Shown: piece by piece, positions 25,379 to 35,900 of the stretch
Layout of the letters: every line of letters starts with the position of its first letter
Position numbering within the stretch: the stretch's first letter is position 1
NCBI GenBank assembly: GCA_019112895.1
Contig: DXIM01000172.1
Location: forward strand, 1-60,285
DNA from: Candidatus Stackebrandtia faecavium
Lineage (GTDB): Bacteria; Actinomycetota; Actinomycetes; Mycobacteriales; Micromonosporaceae
Direction of reading: 5' to 3'
DNA length: 60,285 nt
Program-made: the position numbers and the translations under genes
Notes under the pieces: generated by a model
What the model saw: the letters and a program-made list of their open reading frames with translations, nothing else
Told to the model about the DNA's origin: nothing
Databases searched by the model: none

Positions 25379-26185
25379 GTGACCATGACCACCCCGACCG
25401 AACCCATCGACACCACCACTCCGAGCGTCGCCCGCGCCTACGACTTCATGCTGGGAGGCAAGGACAACTTCGAATCCGACCGACAATTCGCCAAGTCGAT
25501 CGTCGAAAAAGACCCCGAGCTGTCCGTCAGTATCAAACTCAACAAGGAGTTTGGCCGACGAGTCACCGATTACATCGTGCGCCAAGGCGTGACTCAGTTC
25601 CTCGACCTCGGTAGCGGTATACCGACCAGCCCGCCGAGCGTGCACGACACCGCGCGGAAGATCGAACCGGGCGCGCGTGTGGTGTACGTCGACAACGATG
25701 CCGCCGTTGCCGCACACAACCGGGCACTGCGGGCGACCTCGCCCGGGCTCGCCACGCTCGAGGCGGACCTGAACGACCCGGAAGCGGTGTTCAACAGCGA
25801 GATCGTGCAGGCTGAGCTGGATCTGTCGAAGCCGGTCGCGGTCCTACTCCTCAGCGTCCTGCAAACCACGGTCGACGAAGCCGAAGCGAAGGCACTGATC
25901 GGAGACATCCGGTCCCGTTTGGCGCCCGGAAGCTACCTCGCCATTTCGCACGTGTCCGACCGCAGCGCGCCTCATGTGAAAGAGGCGATCGCGCAGGCGA
26001 TCACGAAATACAACTACCCGCCGTCGAAGCTGCGCACCGACGCGGAAGTCGAGGCACTGTTCGAAGGCTTCACCCTTGTCGAACCCGGCGTCACCGACTA
26101 CCAAATGTGGCACGCAGAACCCGGGTTCCAGGCCCGCGACCTGAATACGCAGTTCGTCGGTGCCCTCGGACGTTTGACTGTCTAG
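25379..26185 (+). CDS. SAM-dependent methyltransferase, DUF574/Methyltransf_19 family
   Basis: This 268-residue protein belongs to an actinobacterial family often present in many copies per genome. The N-terminal block is PSVARAYDFMLGGKDNFESDR, followed by the SAM-binding motif FLDLGSGIPTSPPSVH (about residues 72-87) and VVYVDNDAAVAAHNRAL (acidic loop). Later VLLLSVLQ and LAISHV complete the Rossmann core. The substrate is unknown. It starts at GTG 25379. It is convergent with nudC. Confidence 0.9.
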   Translation: MTMTTPTEPIDTTTPSVARAYDFMLGGKDNFESDRQFAKSIVEKDPELSVSIKLNKEFGRRVTDYIVRQGVTQFLDLGSGIPTSPPSVHDTARKIEPGARVVYVDNDAAVAAHNRALRATSPGLATLEADLNDPEAVFNSEIVQAELDLSKPVAVLLLSVLQTTVDEAEAKALIGDIRSRLAPGSYLAISHVSDRSAPHVKEAIAQAITKYNYPPSKLRTDAEVEALFEGFTLVEPGVTDYQMWHAEPGFQARDLNTQFVGALGRLTV

Positions 26186-26233
26186 CGCCACCAACACAAG
26201 GCCCCAAGCATCGCCGGGCCTGCATAGCTATTG

Positions 26234-27082
26234 CTACGCCGCCCACCGTTCGAGCAGGAACCGCGCGATCGATGCCGACTGCGCGGTCTGTAGCGGGGCG
26301 GGGCGTCCCGCCAGCGCGTCACGGACCTGCTCGCGGGTGAACCAGCGCGCGTCGGCGATTTCTTCCGGCTCCATTGTGATGGTGGCGTCCGGGTCACCGA
26401 CTGCGCTGTACGCGAGCATGAGGGAACGCGGGAACGGCCACGGCTGGCTCGCCACATACGACAGGCCCGTGATGTCGATACCGACCTCTTCCAAGACTTC
26501 GCGGTGGCACGCCGCCTCCGCTGACTCACCCGGATCGACAAAACCTGCCACACAGGAGTACCGGTCGCTGGGCCAGGAAACGCCGTTAGCGAGCAGGCAC
26601 CGGTCTGCGCCGTCGGTGATGAGGACCATGATCGCCGGATCCGTCCGGGGCCAGATCACCTTCTCCCCGTCGCGGCGTTCCCAACCCCCGCTGCTTACTT
26701 CGGTCGGGTTGCCGGTGGCCGGATGGAAGACATGGTCGGAGTGCCAGCGCGCCAATGCGACGGCCTCCATCACGATGTCGGCTTCGAATTCCGACAGGCG
26801 TGTGGCCAGCCGACGTAGGTTGGCCCCCTCCGATACCGTTGCCGTGACCGCGAAGTAGGGCCGCAGCTCACCACCCAGGTAAAGCCGGATCCCGTTCGGC
26901 GCGTCGTCCGGCGACCGGAAAACCAGCCCCGGCGGGTCCTGCCCGTCGGTCTCGACATTGCCTGTTTCCGGGTCCACCACGAGGACTCGACCGCGCTCCC
27001 ACGCTTCTTTGAGCCATTCCTCGTCTTTCCGGTTATGCGCGGCACGGTCCAGATAGGTACGGAAGAACTGCGGCCGGTGCAT
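26234..27082 (-). CDS. nudC: NAD(+) diphosphatase / mRNA decapping Nudix hydrolase lacking zinc-ribbon cysteines
   Basis: This 282-residue NudC-type hydrolase splits NAD(H) to NMN and AMP and can remove NAD caps from RNA. The Nudix box GFVDPGESAEAACHREVLEEVG (broken across 20 residues) lies at about 182-203, followed by the diagnostic SQPWPFPRS (about 214-222). The central segment that usually carries a four-Cys zinc ribbon instead reads HSDHVFHPATGNPTE with no Cys, so zinc binding seems lost. Its ATG overlaps the stop of the upstream M16 gene (TGATG), making a three-gene operon with the M16 pair. Confidence 0.9.
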   Translation of the reverse strand: MHRPQFFRTYLDRAAHNRKDEEWLKEAWERGRVLVVDPETGNVETDGQDPPGLVFRSPDDAPNGIRLYLGGELRPYFAVTATVSEGANLRRLATRLSEFEADIVMEAVALARWHSDHVFHPATGNPTEVSSGGWERRDGEKVIWPRTDPAIMVLITDGADRCLLANGVSWPSDRYSCVAGFVDPGESAEAACHREVLEEVGIDITGLSYVASQPWPFPRSLMLAYSAVGDPDATITMEPEEIADARWFTREQVRDALAGRPAPLQTAQSASIARFLLERWAA

Positions 27083-28395
27083 CAGGAACTTTCCACGTTA
27101 GCCAGCAGCTCCATCGGTTCTTTGATCTGCGCGGCGTCGCCCAAGATCACGGTGGAGCAGCCTCCGGGTGCCAGCAGCTGCTGCGAAACCCGACGCACGT
27201 CGTCGACCGTGACGTTGGCGAGGCGCTTGGCATGCTCGAGCAGCCATCCGGGGCGCAGGCCATGGCCTGCGAACGTCGATGTCAACGAGGCCAGCCCCGA
27301 CTGCGTCGACGTGCCCAGACGCAACGATCCCAGGGCGTACCGGCGTGCCTGTTCCAGTTCCTTTTCCGTCACGCTCGTGGCGACCATGCGTCCGAGCTCA
27401 TACTGCATTTCCCAAAACGCCGGCGCGGTGACTTCGGTGGCAACGTCGGCGGCCACGATCAACACGCTGCCGGCCTGGCCGTGGTCGATCAGCGACCGGG
27501 GCGAATACGAGTAACCCTTGTCTTCGCGCACGTTGGCGACCATGCGGGACGAGGCGTAACCGCCGAAGATCAGGTTCGCCAGCTGTTGCGCCGCATTGTC
27601 CGGGTGCGTGCGCGGCAGCGCCGTCATCGCCATGCGTATCGACGACTGGACCGACCCGGGCCGGTCCGCCAACCGCACCGGTGCAGCTTGGATCGGCGGC
27701 ACCGGCTCCATCACGAGGTCGTCAGCGACGCCGTTCCAGTCCGTCAGGGCGGCTTCGCCCATGTCCAGGAGCCGCCCCGCGGGCAAATCACCCACGACGA
27801 CGAGGGTCGCGCCCTGCGGCTGCAGTCGCTGCGCGTGCATCGTGCGCAGCATCGCACCGTCGACTTCGTTGACATCCTCGGGTTCCGGTGTCTGTGACGC
27901 ATACGGGTGCTGACCGTAAATGCGTTCCAGCAGGGCCCGCTGCACCGCGTATGCGGGCTGCTGGCGCGCAACGTTGATCCGGTCGGCGAGCCGTTCGCGT
28001 TCGGTCAAGACCTGGTCGTCGGGGTAGCTTGCGGCCTGTATGACTTCGGCGACGGTGCTCAACAGTTCCGGCAGCCCATCGCTGAGGCTGTTGCCCGCGA
28101 CGAGGAAACGGTCGGCATCGACCGCCGCATTGAGGCTGCCGCCGACGGTCTGCAGGCGGATCGCGATGTCGTTCATCGACTTATCGGCGGTTCCCGACAG
28201 CAATGTCTGCGCCATCACTGCTGAGGTCGCAGCATCGGAGTACGGCAACGGGATCCGAAGACGCACCTCGGCCAACGGGACGGCATGCCGTTGGATCGCC
28301 AGAATCGTCAACCCATTGGCGAGTTCGCGTTCCTCACAGTCCGGCACCGAAAATTCCGTCTGCGCGCGAAGCTCCGGGATGGTGCGTGTGCTCAT
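27082..28395 (-). CDS. M16 family peptidase-like subunit, catalytically inactive half
   Basis: This 437-residue protein has the two-lobed M16 fold (N lobe LANGLTILAIQRH..., C lobe with RLADRPGSVQSSIRMAMTALPRTHPD and GYSYSPRSLIDH). The zinc motif HxxEH is missing: the matching place reads AVMAQTLLSGT. Bacterial M16B proteases often pair an active and an inactive subunit, and this gene overlaps its active partner by four bases (ATGA). It probably provides the R/Y substrate-clamp motif of the heterodimer. Confidence 0.9.
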   Translation of the reverse strand: MSTRTIPELRAQTEFSVPDCEERELANGLTILAIQRHAVPLAEVRLRIPLPYSDAATSAVMAQTLLSGTADKSMNDIAIRLQTVGGSLNAAVDADRFLVAGNSLSDGLPELLSTVAEVIQAASYPDDQVLTERERLADRINVARQQPAYAVQRALLERIYGQHPYASQTPEPEDVNEVDGAMLRTMHAQRLQPQGATLVVVGDLPAGRLLDMGEAALTDWNGVADDLVMEPVPPIQAAPVRLADRPGSVQSSIRMAMTALPRTHPDNAAQQLANLIFGGYASSRMVANVREDKGYSYSPRSLIDHGQAGSVLIVAADVATEVTAPAFWEMQYELGRMVATSVTEKELEQARRYALGSLRLGTSTQSGLASLTSTFAGHGLRPGWLLEHAKRLANVTVDDVRRVSQQLLAPGGCSTVILGDAAQIKEPMELLANVESS

Positions 28396-29708
28396 TCGTT
28401 CTTCTCCCCTGGGATGACTTCGATGGACGCGCGGCGGTTCGGCGTCAAAGTGGCCGCGGCTTGCCTGATCTGTTCAGCGGTGACTTCGCCCAATTGACGC
28501 ACCATGCTGTTGGCGATCTCGCCGTCACCGTGAAGCGCCGCCGCCGTGCTGATGCGCAATGCGCGGTTCATGACGGAGTCGTCGTCTCGTAGTACCTGCG
28601 CCGCGATGCGCGCCTTGATCCGCGCCAGTTCGGAGTCGTCGACTCCGTCGTCGGCGAGTCGACGAAACTCTTCGTCCATGGTGTCCATGACTTTGTCGGC
28701 GTCGCCGTCAGGCGGAAGATGAGCCTGCAGCACAAACGCCGTGGGGCCCTGCACGGAGAACGGTTCCCCCATGAATCCGAGGTAGCCGCCGATGCTGGTG
28801 GCGGTGCGGTCTTTTTGGACCAGACGGTCGACCAGTCGAGAAGCGTCGCCGTCGGTCAACAATTCGGACAGGACGACATACGGCAGGTAGGCGGTCAGCT
28901 CGCCGTTCGGGTCGGGCACGCGCCAGGCCGCCGAGATCGCCGGCAGCGGCGCCCGGGGGTCGACATAGGATTCGCGCCGTTGCTGGTCGAGGTCCGGCTC
29001 GTCGATGTCGGGGCGGTCCGGCGCGGACCGGGCGGGAACGTCGCCGAAATGCTGCGCGATCATCGCTTTGGCCTCATCGGCGTCGAAATCGCCGACGACA
29101 GTCAATACCGCGTTACCCGCGGAGTAATACGTGTCGAAGAACTCTTGCGCGTCCGCCACCGTCGCCGCATCGAGGTCCTCGAACGAACCGTAACCATCGT
29201 GGGCGTTCGGGAACGTGTCAAACATGACGGGCGGAAGCTTCAGCCACGGGAAACCGCCGTATGGACGGTTCAACACATTGACCCGGATCTCCTCTTTGAC
29301 TACGTCAACCTGGTTGGCGAGGTTCTCCTCAGTGATCGCCGGGCCCCGCATCCGGTCGGCTTCGAGGAACAACGCCAGCTCCAACGCATTGGACGGAAGC
29401 ACCTCGTAATAGTTCGTGTAGTCCAGGTGCGTCGAACCGTTGAGTGTGCCGCCCGCACCCTGAATCAGGTTCATGTGCTCGAACTTGGCGACGTTTTCGG
29501 AGCCTTGGAACATCATGTGTTCGAAAAGATGAGCGAACCCGGTACGGCCTTCCGGCTCGGTACGGATGCCCACGTTGTATACGACCGCCACGCCCACGAC
29601 AGGCACTTCTCGGTCGGGGCTCAGGACGACTTTCAGTCCGTTGTCCAGCCGGTATTGCTCTATCGGATATTCCGTCGCGGGGATCCGGATTCGCTCGCCT
29701 GAAGTCAC
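28392..29708 (-). CDS. M16 family zinc metallopeptidase, catalytic subunit
   Basis: This 438-residue protein carries the inverted zinc motif HLFEH (about residues 60-64) within GRTGFAHLFEHMMFQGSENV and a distal Glu about 75 residues on (ANQVDVVKEEIR). Its C lobe holds the partner region PYVVLSELLTDGDASRLVDRLV. There is no signal peptide, so it likely acts on peptides in the cytoplasm. It is first in an operon with the inactive partner and nudC, and divergent from adnA. Confidence 0.93.
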   Translation of the reverse strand: MTSGERIRIPATEYPIEQYRLDNGLKVVLSPDREVPVVGVAVVYNVGIRTEPEGRTGFAHLFEHMMFQGSENVAKFEHMNLIQGAGGTLNGSTHLDYTNYYEVLPSNALELALFLEADRMRGPAITEENLANQVDVVKEEIRVNVLNRPYGGFPWLKLPPVMFDTFPNAHDGYGSFEDLDAATVADAQEFFDTYYSAGNAVLTVVGDFDADEAKAMIAQHFGDVPARSAPDRPDIDEPDLDQQRRESYVDPRAPLPAISAAWRVPDPNGELTAYLPYVVLSELLTDGDASRLVDRLVQKDRTATSIGGYLGFMGEPFSVQGPTAFVLQAHLPPDGDADKVMDTMDEEFRRLADDGVDDSELARIKARIAAQVLRDDDSVMNRALRISTAAALHGDGEIANSMVRQLGEVTAEQIRQAAATLTPNRRASIEVIPGEKNE

Positions 29709-29792
29709 GCGCTGAACTCTACCTTGGGGTGGGCGGCCCGCAACCGGCTCAAGCCCGCAGCGAAGACGGCGCTGTCACTGGTGCGTGATTTC

Positions 29793-32700
29793 ATGGGCAC
29801 TGTGACTGCGCCTCGATACAGGTTCGTGTCGCGTCCCGCGCATGACGACACGGATTTTCGCCTCCTGACTCCCGATGCGCGCCAACGGCGTGCCATCGCC
29901 CACCGTGACGGTCCATTGTTGGTCCAGGGCGGCCCGGGAACCGGCAAAACGACGACGTTGATCGAATCGGTCGCGGCCCGCGTGAACGAGGGAATCCGCC
30001 CACGCGAACTACTCGTCTTGGGTTTCGGTCGACGCGGCACCGCCGCCCTACGTCGCGAGATCGCTGTGCGTCTGGGAGTCGACGGCGAAGAGGTACCCAC
30101 CTACAGTTTCGCCGCGTTCGCGTTCGCCCTACTCAACCTGCCCGGTCACGCTCCGGGAGACGGCATACGGCAGCGGCCGCAACTGTTGAAGGGACCGGAA
30201 CAGGACGTCATCATCCGAGAACTACTGCAAGCGGGCACGGTCGAGTGGCCAGAACCCTTGCAGCCGGCCCTGAAAACCAATGCTTTCTCGACCCAGCTGC
30301 GGGACCTGATACTGCGCGCGACGGAACGCGGCGTCACCGCGGGAGAACTCGCCAGGCTCGGCCGCGAGCACGGACGTCCGGAGTGGGTCAGCGCGGCCCG
30401 TTTCCTCAACCACTATGTCGACGTGATGAGCGTGCGCGGCAACAACATTTACGACTCGGCCGAGATCGTACGCGCGGCCGCCACCCGTTTCGGCGATGAC
30501 CCGCAGCTGATGACTGCGCCGCGGTACGTCTACGTCGACGAGCTGCAGGATACCGACCCGGCCCAATGGCAGTTGCTGCGTCAGCTGTCATCGGCGGGGA
30601 GCACCCTGGTCGCCTTCGGCGACCTCGGCTCGGCCGTGTTCGGATTTCGCGGCGGCGACAGATCCATCATGGATCATTTTGGTTCGTGGTTCACGCACGC
30701 CGACGGCTCACCGGCGAGCGAAATCATGCTGGACCATAGCCATCGGGCTGCGCAGGCACCGCTGGTGGCGACCCGCGGCATCGCCGCCAGACTGCGGAGG
30801 GTCTCCACCGACCACACCTTGCATGCCGTCGACGGCGTCGGCGCGGGCGAAGTGACGGCCGTGACGCTGCAGACCGCTACTCAAGAGGCCAACCACATCG
30901 TCTCCCATCTGCGCAAAGCCCACCTATTGGACGGCGTGCCGTGGTCGCAAATGGCCGTCATTTCCCGCAGCCCGAACGAACACCTGCCGAGCATCGCGCG
31001 CGCGCTCACTCACGCCGGGGTACCCACCAAGGTCGTCGGTGAAGACCGTCCCCTGTCGGTGCAGCCGATCGTGGCGAACCTGTTGATGCTGATCCAGTGT
31101 GCGCTGGAACCGAAGCAGCTCGACGAGGAGACCGCCACGACGCTGCTGCATTCGGTGTATGGGCGCAGCGACGCCATATTGGAACGTCGGCTGCGGCAGC
31201 ATCTCAAACAGGTCGCCGCCCAAACGTCGATGTTTCGCTCCACAGGCGAACTGCTCGTCACCGCTTTGCGCGAGCCCGAAGAGGCCATGCAGCTGCCGAA
31301 TGAGCCGTGGGCCCTACCGGCGCAGCGCATCGCCGCGCTCATGGAACGGGCCCGGTCGCGCGGCACGATAGAGGAGGTGCTGTGGGCGGTATGGGACTCC
31401 ACCGGCCTGTCGGATGAACTCGCCCGACGCGCCGCGTCCGGTGACCCCAGGGCTGCGGGCGCCGATGATCAGCTCGACGCGATGATGACGCTGTTCGAGT
31501 GGGCCGCCGACTTCAGCGACCGGCTCCCCGGTTCCGATGTGGGTGTCTTCGCAGACCATGTCATGTCGCAGGTCATCCCGGCCGACACGATCGCGCGGCA
31601 CGCCGACCGTGGCGACGCGGTCGAACTCCTGACCGCGCACCACGCCAAAGGACGACAGTGGGATCTCGTCGTCGTCGCGGGTGTCCAGGAAGGTCGGTGG
31701 CCGAGTCTGCGGCCGCGCGGATCGCTACTGGGGGCCGACTTCCTGGTGGAGACGCTGGCTCGTGCGGGTGCCGCCGATGTCGACCAGATCAGCGTTCAAC
31801 TCGACGAAGAGCGGCGACTGTTCTATGTGGCGTGCAGCCGCGCACGCGATCGACTCATCGTGACCGCTATCGCCGATGACGACGACAACGAGCCGAGCCG
31901 TTTCCTCGATGAGCTCGGCATCGAGGTCAACGCTGTCGCCGACGTCGACCGCCCCATGACCCTGTCGGGGCTGGTCGCGGAGCTTCGCACGAAAGCCTGC
32001 GGCGATGACCAGACACTCGCCGCCGCCGCGATAGCGCAGTTGGCTAACCTCGCCGCCGCCGACGTCCCCGGCGCCGACCCGCAGAGTTGGTGGGGATTGC
32101 GTCCGCTGTCGGACGACCGTCCGCTGGCCCTACCCGGAGAACACCTGAAGGTGAATCCGTCCGCCGTGGCGACGATGAACCAGTGCGGCCTGCGCTGGAT
32201 GCTGGAACGTCACGGCGGCAACGAGCCGTCGGGCTTGGCGCAACAGACGGGACAGTTGCTGCACGCGGCAGCCGAACGCGTCGCATCTGTGGAGCCAGAC
32301 GCGCAGGAGCGCATGCTCGCGTTCATCGCCGAACATGCGCCCCAGCTACCCACGGCCGCACCCTGGGCGTCGGACCATATCCATACGAAGCTGAACACGA
32401 TGGCGCACAAGTACCTGTCATGGCTGGGAGGCAACAACCGCACGCTCTTGGCCACCGAGAAGCACTTCAGGGTGTCGCTTCCGCCAGGAGACACGGGGGC
32501 GAACCTCGAAATGTCGGGGATCGTGGACCGTCTCGAGCAGAGCCTGACTGGTGGGCTCCACGTCGTGGACCTCAAGACTGGTTCGACGGCCACGTCCTAT
32601 GCGGATACGCAACGCGACCTCCAGCTGGCGTCGTATCAGCTGGCCGTCCAAAACGGTGCGTTCCGCGACATCACCCCGGACATGTCCTCGGATGGCGCTT

Positions 32701-32915
32701 CGCTGGTGTATGTGGGCGCGGGCGGCGAGCGCGCGGCTGTGCGGGTCCAATCCGCCTCCGGCGACGAAGCGCAGGAGGCCCGGGACACCGTCGTGGAGGC
32801 CGCCCAAGCCATGACACGCTCCACCTTCCAGGCAGTACACACGGGAAAATGCGATAGCTGCGCGGTCAGGAACTGCTGCCCGATCAGCGGCCAAGGAAGG
32901 GCGGTCACCGAATGA
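29793..32915 (+). CDS. adnA: AdnA-type helicase-nuclease subunit
   Basis: This is one subunit of the AdnAB motor-nuclease that resects double-strand breaks in actinobacteria. From ATG 29793 it has about 1040 residues. A UvrD-like motor has Walker A GGPGTGKTTT (about residues 46-55), Walker B VYVDELQDTDP and motif LLTAHHAKGRQWDLV. A C-terminal RecB-type nuclease has the metal/catalytic block VVDLKTGST and iron-sulfur cysteines in GKCDSCAVRNCCP. ATG 29724 would extend it by 23 residues without support. It overlaps adnB by four bases (ATGA). Confidence 0.93.
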   Translation: MGTVTAPRYRFVSRPAHDDTDFRLLTPDARQRRAIAHRDGPLLVQGGPGTGKTTTLIESVAARVNEGIRPRELLVLGFGRRGTAALRREIAVRLGVDGEEVPTYSFAAFAFALLNLPGHAPGDGIRQRPQLLKGPEQDVIIRELLQAGTVEWPEPLQPALKTNAFSTQLRDLILRATERGVTAGELARLGREHGRPEWVSAARFLNHYVDVMSVRGNNIYDSAEIVRAAATRFGDDPQLMTAPRYVYVDELQDTDPAQWQLLRQLSSAGSTLVAFGDLGSAVFGFRGGDRSIMDHFGSWFTHADGSPASEIMLDHSHRAAQAPLVATRGIAARLRRVSTDHTLHAVDGVGAGEVTAVTLQTATQEANHIVSHLRKAHLLDGVPWSQMAVISRSPNEHLPSIARALTHAGVPTKVVGEDRPLSVQPIVANLLMLIQCALEPKQLDEETATTLLHSVYGRSDAILERRLRQHLKQVAAQTSMFRSTGELLVTALREPEEAMQLPNEPWALPAQRIAALMERARSRGTIEEVLWAVWDSTGLSDELARRAASGDPRAAGADDQLDAMMTLFEWAADFSDRLPGSDVGVFADHVMSQVIPADTIARHADRGDAVELLTAHHAKGRQWDLVVVAGVQEGRWPSLRPRGSLLGADFLVETLARAGAADVDQISVQLDEERRLFYVACSRARDRLIVTAIADDDDNEPSRFLDELGIEVNAVADVDRPMTLSGLVAELRTKACGDDQTLAAAAIAQLANLAAADVPGADPQSWWGLRPLSDDRPLALPGEHLKVNPSAVATMNQCGLRWMLERHGGNEPSGLAQQTGQLLHAAAERVASVEPDAQERMLAFIAEHAPQLPTAAPWASDHIHTKLNTMAHKYLSWLGGNNRTLLATEKHFRVSLPPGDTGANLEMSGIVDRLEQSLTGGLHVVDLKTGSTATSYADTQRDLQLASYQLAVQNGAFRDITPDMSSDGASLVYVGAGGERAAVRVQSASGDEAQEARDTVVEAAQAMTRSTFQAVHTGKCDSCAVRNCCPISGQGRAVTE

Positions 32916-35900
32916 GGCCACAGCACAGCGCGCGGAAACTGGCCGCCCTCGTCGGCGATGAACCCCCGACGGCGCAGCAGGTCGCGGCGATCGAGGCACC
33001 AGTGTCCCCCACGCTCATTGTCGCCGGCGCCGGCTCCGGGAAAACCACCACAATGGCTGCCCGGGTCGTGTGGCTCATCGCGAACGGGTACGTGACACCA
33101 CAGCAGATACTCGGTCTGACATTCACGCGCAAGGCCGCGGCGGAACTGTCCCGAAAGGTCCGCAAACGGCTGCGTCGACTCGCCGCCAACGAGCAACTCG
33201 CGCGGCTCGAAGGGGAACCGCTGATCTCGACGTACCACTCCTACGCCTCCGGGATCGTGTCCGAGCACGGACCGCGCGGCGGTATCGACGCGGGCACGGC
33301 AGTGTTGTCGAGCGCGCGCGCCTGGCAGCTGGCGTACGCGGCGGTGACGCAATACGACGGCGACATGTCTCACGTCACCCACACGGTCGACAGTGTGGTC
33401 GACAACATGATGACGCTGTCGGATGAGCTGGCGGAGCATCTGACCGATGCCCAGACCCTGGAACTATTCACGGCCGAAACGCTGGAAGACATTGCCGATA
33501 AGGTCCATAAACCGACCAAGGACCTCAAGTCTCTCCTGTCGCGTTTCACCGCCCGCGTCCAGTTGCTGCCGATCGTGGCGAAGTTCGACGAGCACAAACG
33601 CCGGGCCGGTGCCGTGGATTACTCCGATCAACTCGCGTTCGCGGCTCAGGTCGCGCAAGACTGCCCCGAAGTCGGCGAGATCGAAAGAGACCGATACCGC
33701 GTGGTGTTGCTCGACGAATACCAGGACACTTCGCATTCGCAGGTCACACTGCTTCGCGCTCTGTTCGGCGGCGGCCACCCGGTCACCGCTGTCGGCGACC
33801 CGTGCCAGTCCATCTACACATGGCGCGGCGCCAGCGCCGGGACCTTGACCCGATTCCCGACCGATTTTCGCGACCGCGACGACTCCCCCGCGAGCCAGTT
33901 GCCACTGTCGATGTCGTGGCGTAACCGCAAACGCATCCTGCGGGCCGCCAACGCGCTGTCGAAACCGCTGCGGGACGGCGGCCTGCAGGTCCCGCGTCTC
34001 GAACCCGGCGTCGACGGTGACGGTGCGGTGAAGGCGGCGCTGCTGGACACGACCGAGGATGAGGCGCAATGGATCGCAGACCGCATCGCGCAGGCCTGGG
34101 AGGCGTCGCCGACACCGCCCACGACCGCGGTGCTGGTGCGCAAACGCAAACAGATCCCGCGGATCGAGGCCCGGCTGCGCGCACGGGGTCTGCCGGTCGA
34201 GGTCATCGGTGTCGGCGGCTTGCTCGACGCGCCGGAAGCCAAAGAGGTCCAGGCCATGTTGACGGTGCTGGCCCGCCCCACGTCCGGGCCGGCTTTGATG
34301 CGCCTGTTGACTGGGCCGCGTTGGCGCATCGGTCCGCGCGACATCGCCGCGTTGCATTCGCGGGCGAAGGAGCTCGCGCCGCGGCAGCGCGGTTTCGAGC
34401 CGAGCGCCGACGCCCTCGACGAAGCGACTTTGGCTGAAGCACTCGAAGATCCCGGCGACGACGATAACTACAGCGCAGCGGCCGTGGACCGTTTCGCGTC
34501 ACTGCGTCGCGAGCTCGAGTGGCTGCGGTCCCGCACCAATCAGCCGCTAACGGACCTGATCGCCGACATCATCGACGTCAGCGGACTCGAAATCGAGGTC
34601 ACGGTTCACCAGGGCGACACCGATAAGCTTTCGGCGTTCATGCAGGAAGCGGCGCAGTACAGCGCCACGTCGCCGCTGGCGAGCCTTGACGGTTTCCTGT
34701 CCTACCTGGAGGTTGCCGCCGACCGGGAACGTGGCATCGAGCTGGCGGGTGCGACCGAACGCTCCGGAACGGTTCAGATAATGACGGTGCACGCCGCTAA
34801 AGGGCTGGAATGGGATCTCGTCGCGGTTCCCGGCCTCGCCGCCAGCGTGTTCCCCGGCAAAAGCCGCGGCAATTGGTTGTCGCACGTCGGCAAGCTCCCG
34901 TACCCGTTGCGGGGCGACGCCGCCGAACTACCCACCCTGGACCTGCGAGACGTCGACAGTTCGGCGAGCGTGCTTGCCGCGGTGAAACAGTTCCGCGAAA
35001 AGGTGAAGGAGCAACACGAGCTCGAGGAACGCCGGCTGGCCTATGTGGCGCTCACTCGGGCCCACCAAGCGGTCATGGTGAGCGGCTATTGGTGGGACGA
35101 GGATGCGGACGGGGCGCGGGGGCCATCGACCTTCCTCGACGAGATCGCCGCATACGCCGAGACCGATACGTGGGCGCCGGAACCGTCCAGCGCCTCGAAC
35201 CCGATGCGAGCGGATGCCCCTCAGGCGACCTGGCCGGTGCTGCATGCGCTGGGCGATAGGCACGACACCGTCATGGCGGCCGCTGAGGCGGTGCGGAACA
35301 GCGACGGGACTGTGCACGCCGATCCGCGTGCGCAGCGCTGGGCCCGCGAGGCTCAACTGCTCCTCGCCGAGCGCGCGCGCACCACCGACAACGTCATGAC
35401 GCTGCCGATACCTCGCACACTGTCGGTGTCGCAACTGGTGGCGTGGCATGACGACTCCCAGGAGTTCGCTCAGAACCTGCGACGCCCGGTACCGACGCAG
35501 CCGGCGCCGCACATGCGTCGAGGTACGACCTTCCACGCCTGGGTGGAGCAGCATTTCCGCGGAGGCGTCTTGTTCGATCTGGAGGACCTACCGGGCGCGG
35601 CCGATGTCGATGTGCATTCGGATGACGAATTGGAGGCGCTTTGTGAAGCGTTCGCGCGATCGTCTTGGGCGTCGCGCACGCCGGTCGCGGTCGAGGTCCC
35701 GTTTTCCACTGTCATCGACACGACCGTGATCCGGGGCCGCATCGACGCGGTGTTCGCCACCTCCGACGGCGGGTACGAAGTCGTCGACTGGAAAACGGGG
35801 CGCCCACCGACGGGGCGCAGCGCGCGCGCCGCCGCGATCCAACTGGCGGCGTACCGGAAGGCGTGGGCGGCTCTTCGTGGCGTCGACGAGTCTCAGGTCG

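Noticed and set aside
25097-25717. 206-codon minus-strand frame reaching into the amidase/methyltransferase spacer
   Set aside because: Half of it is antisense to the methyltransferase and the rest has no family features or ribosome-binding site.
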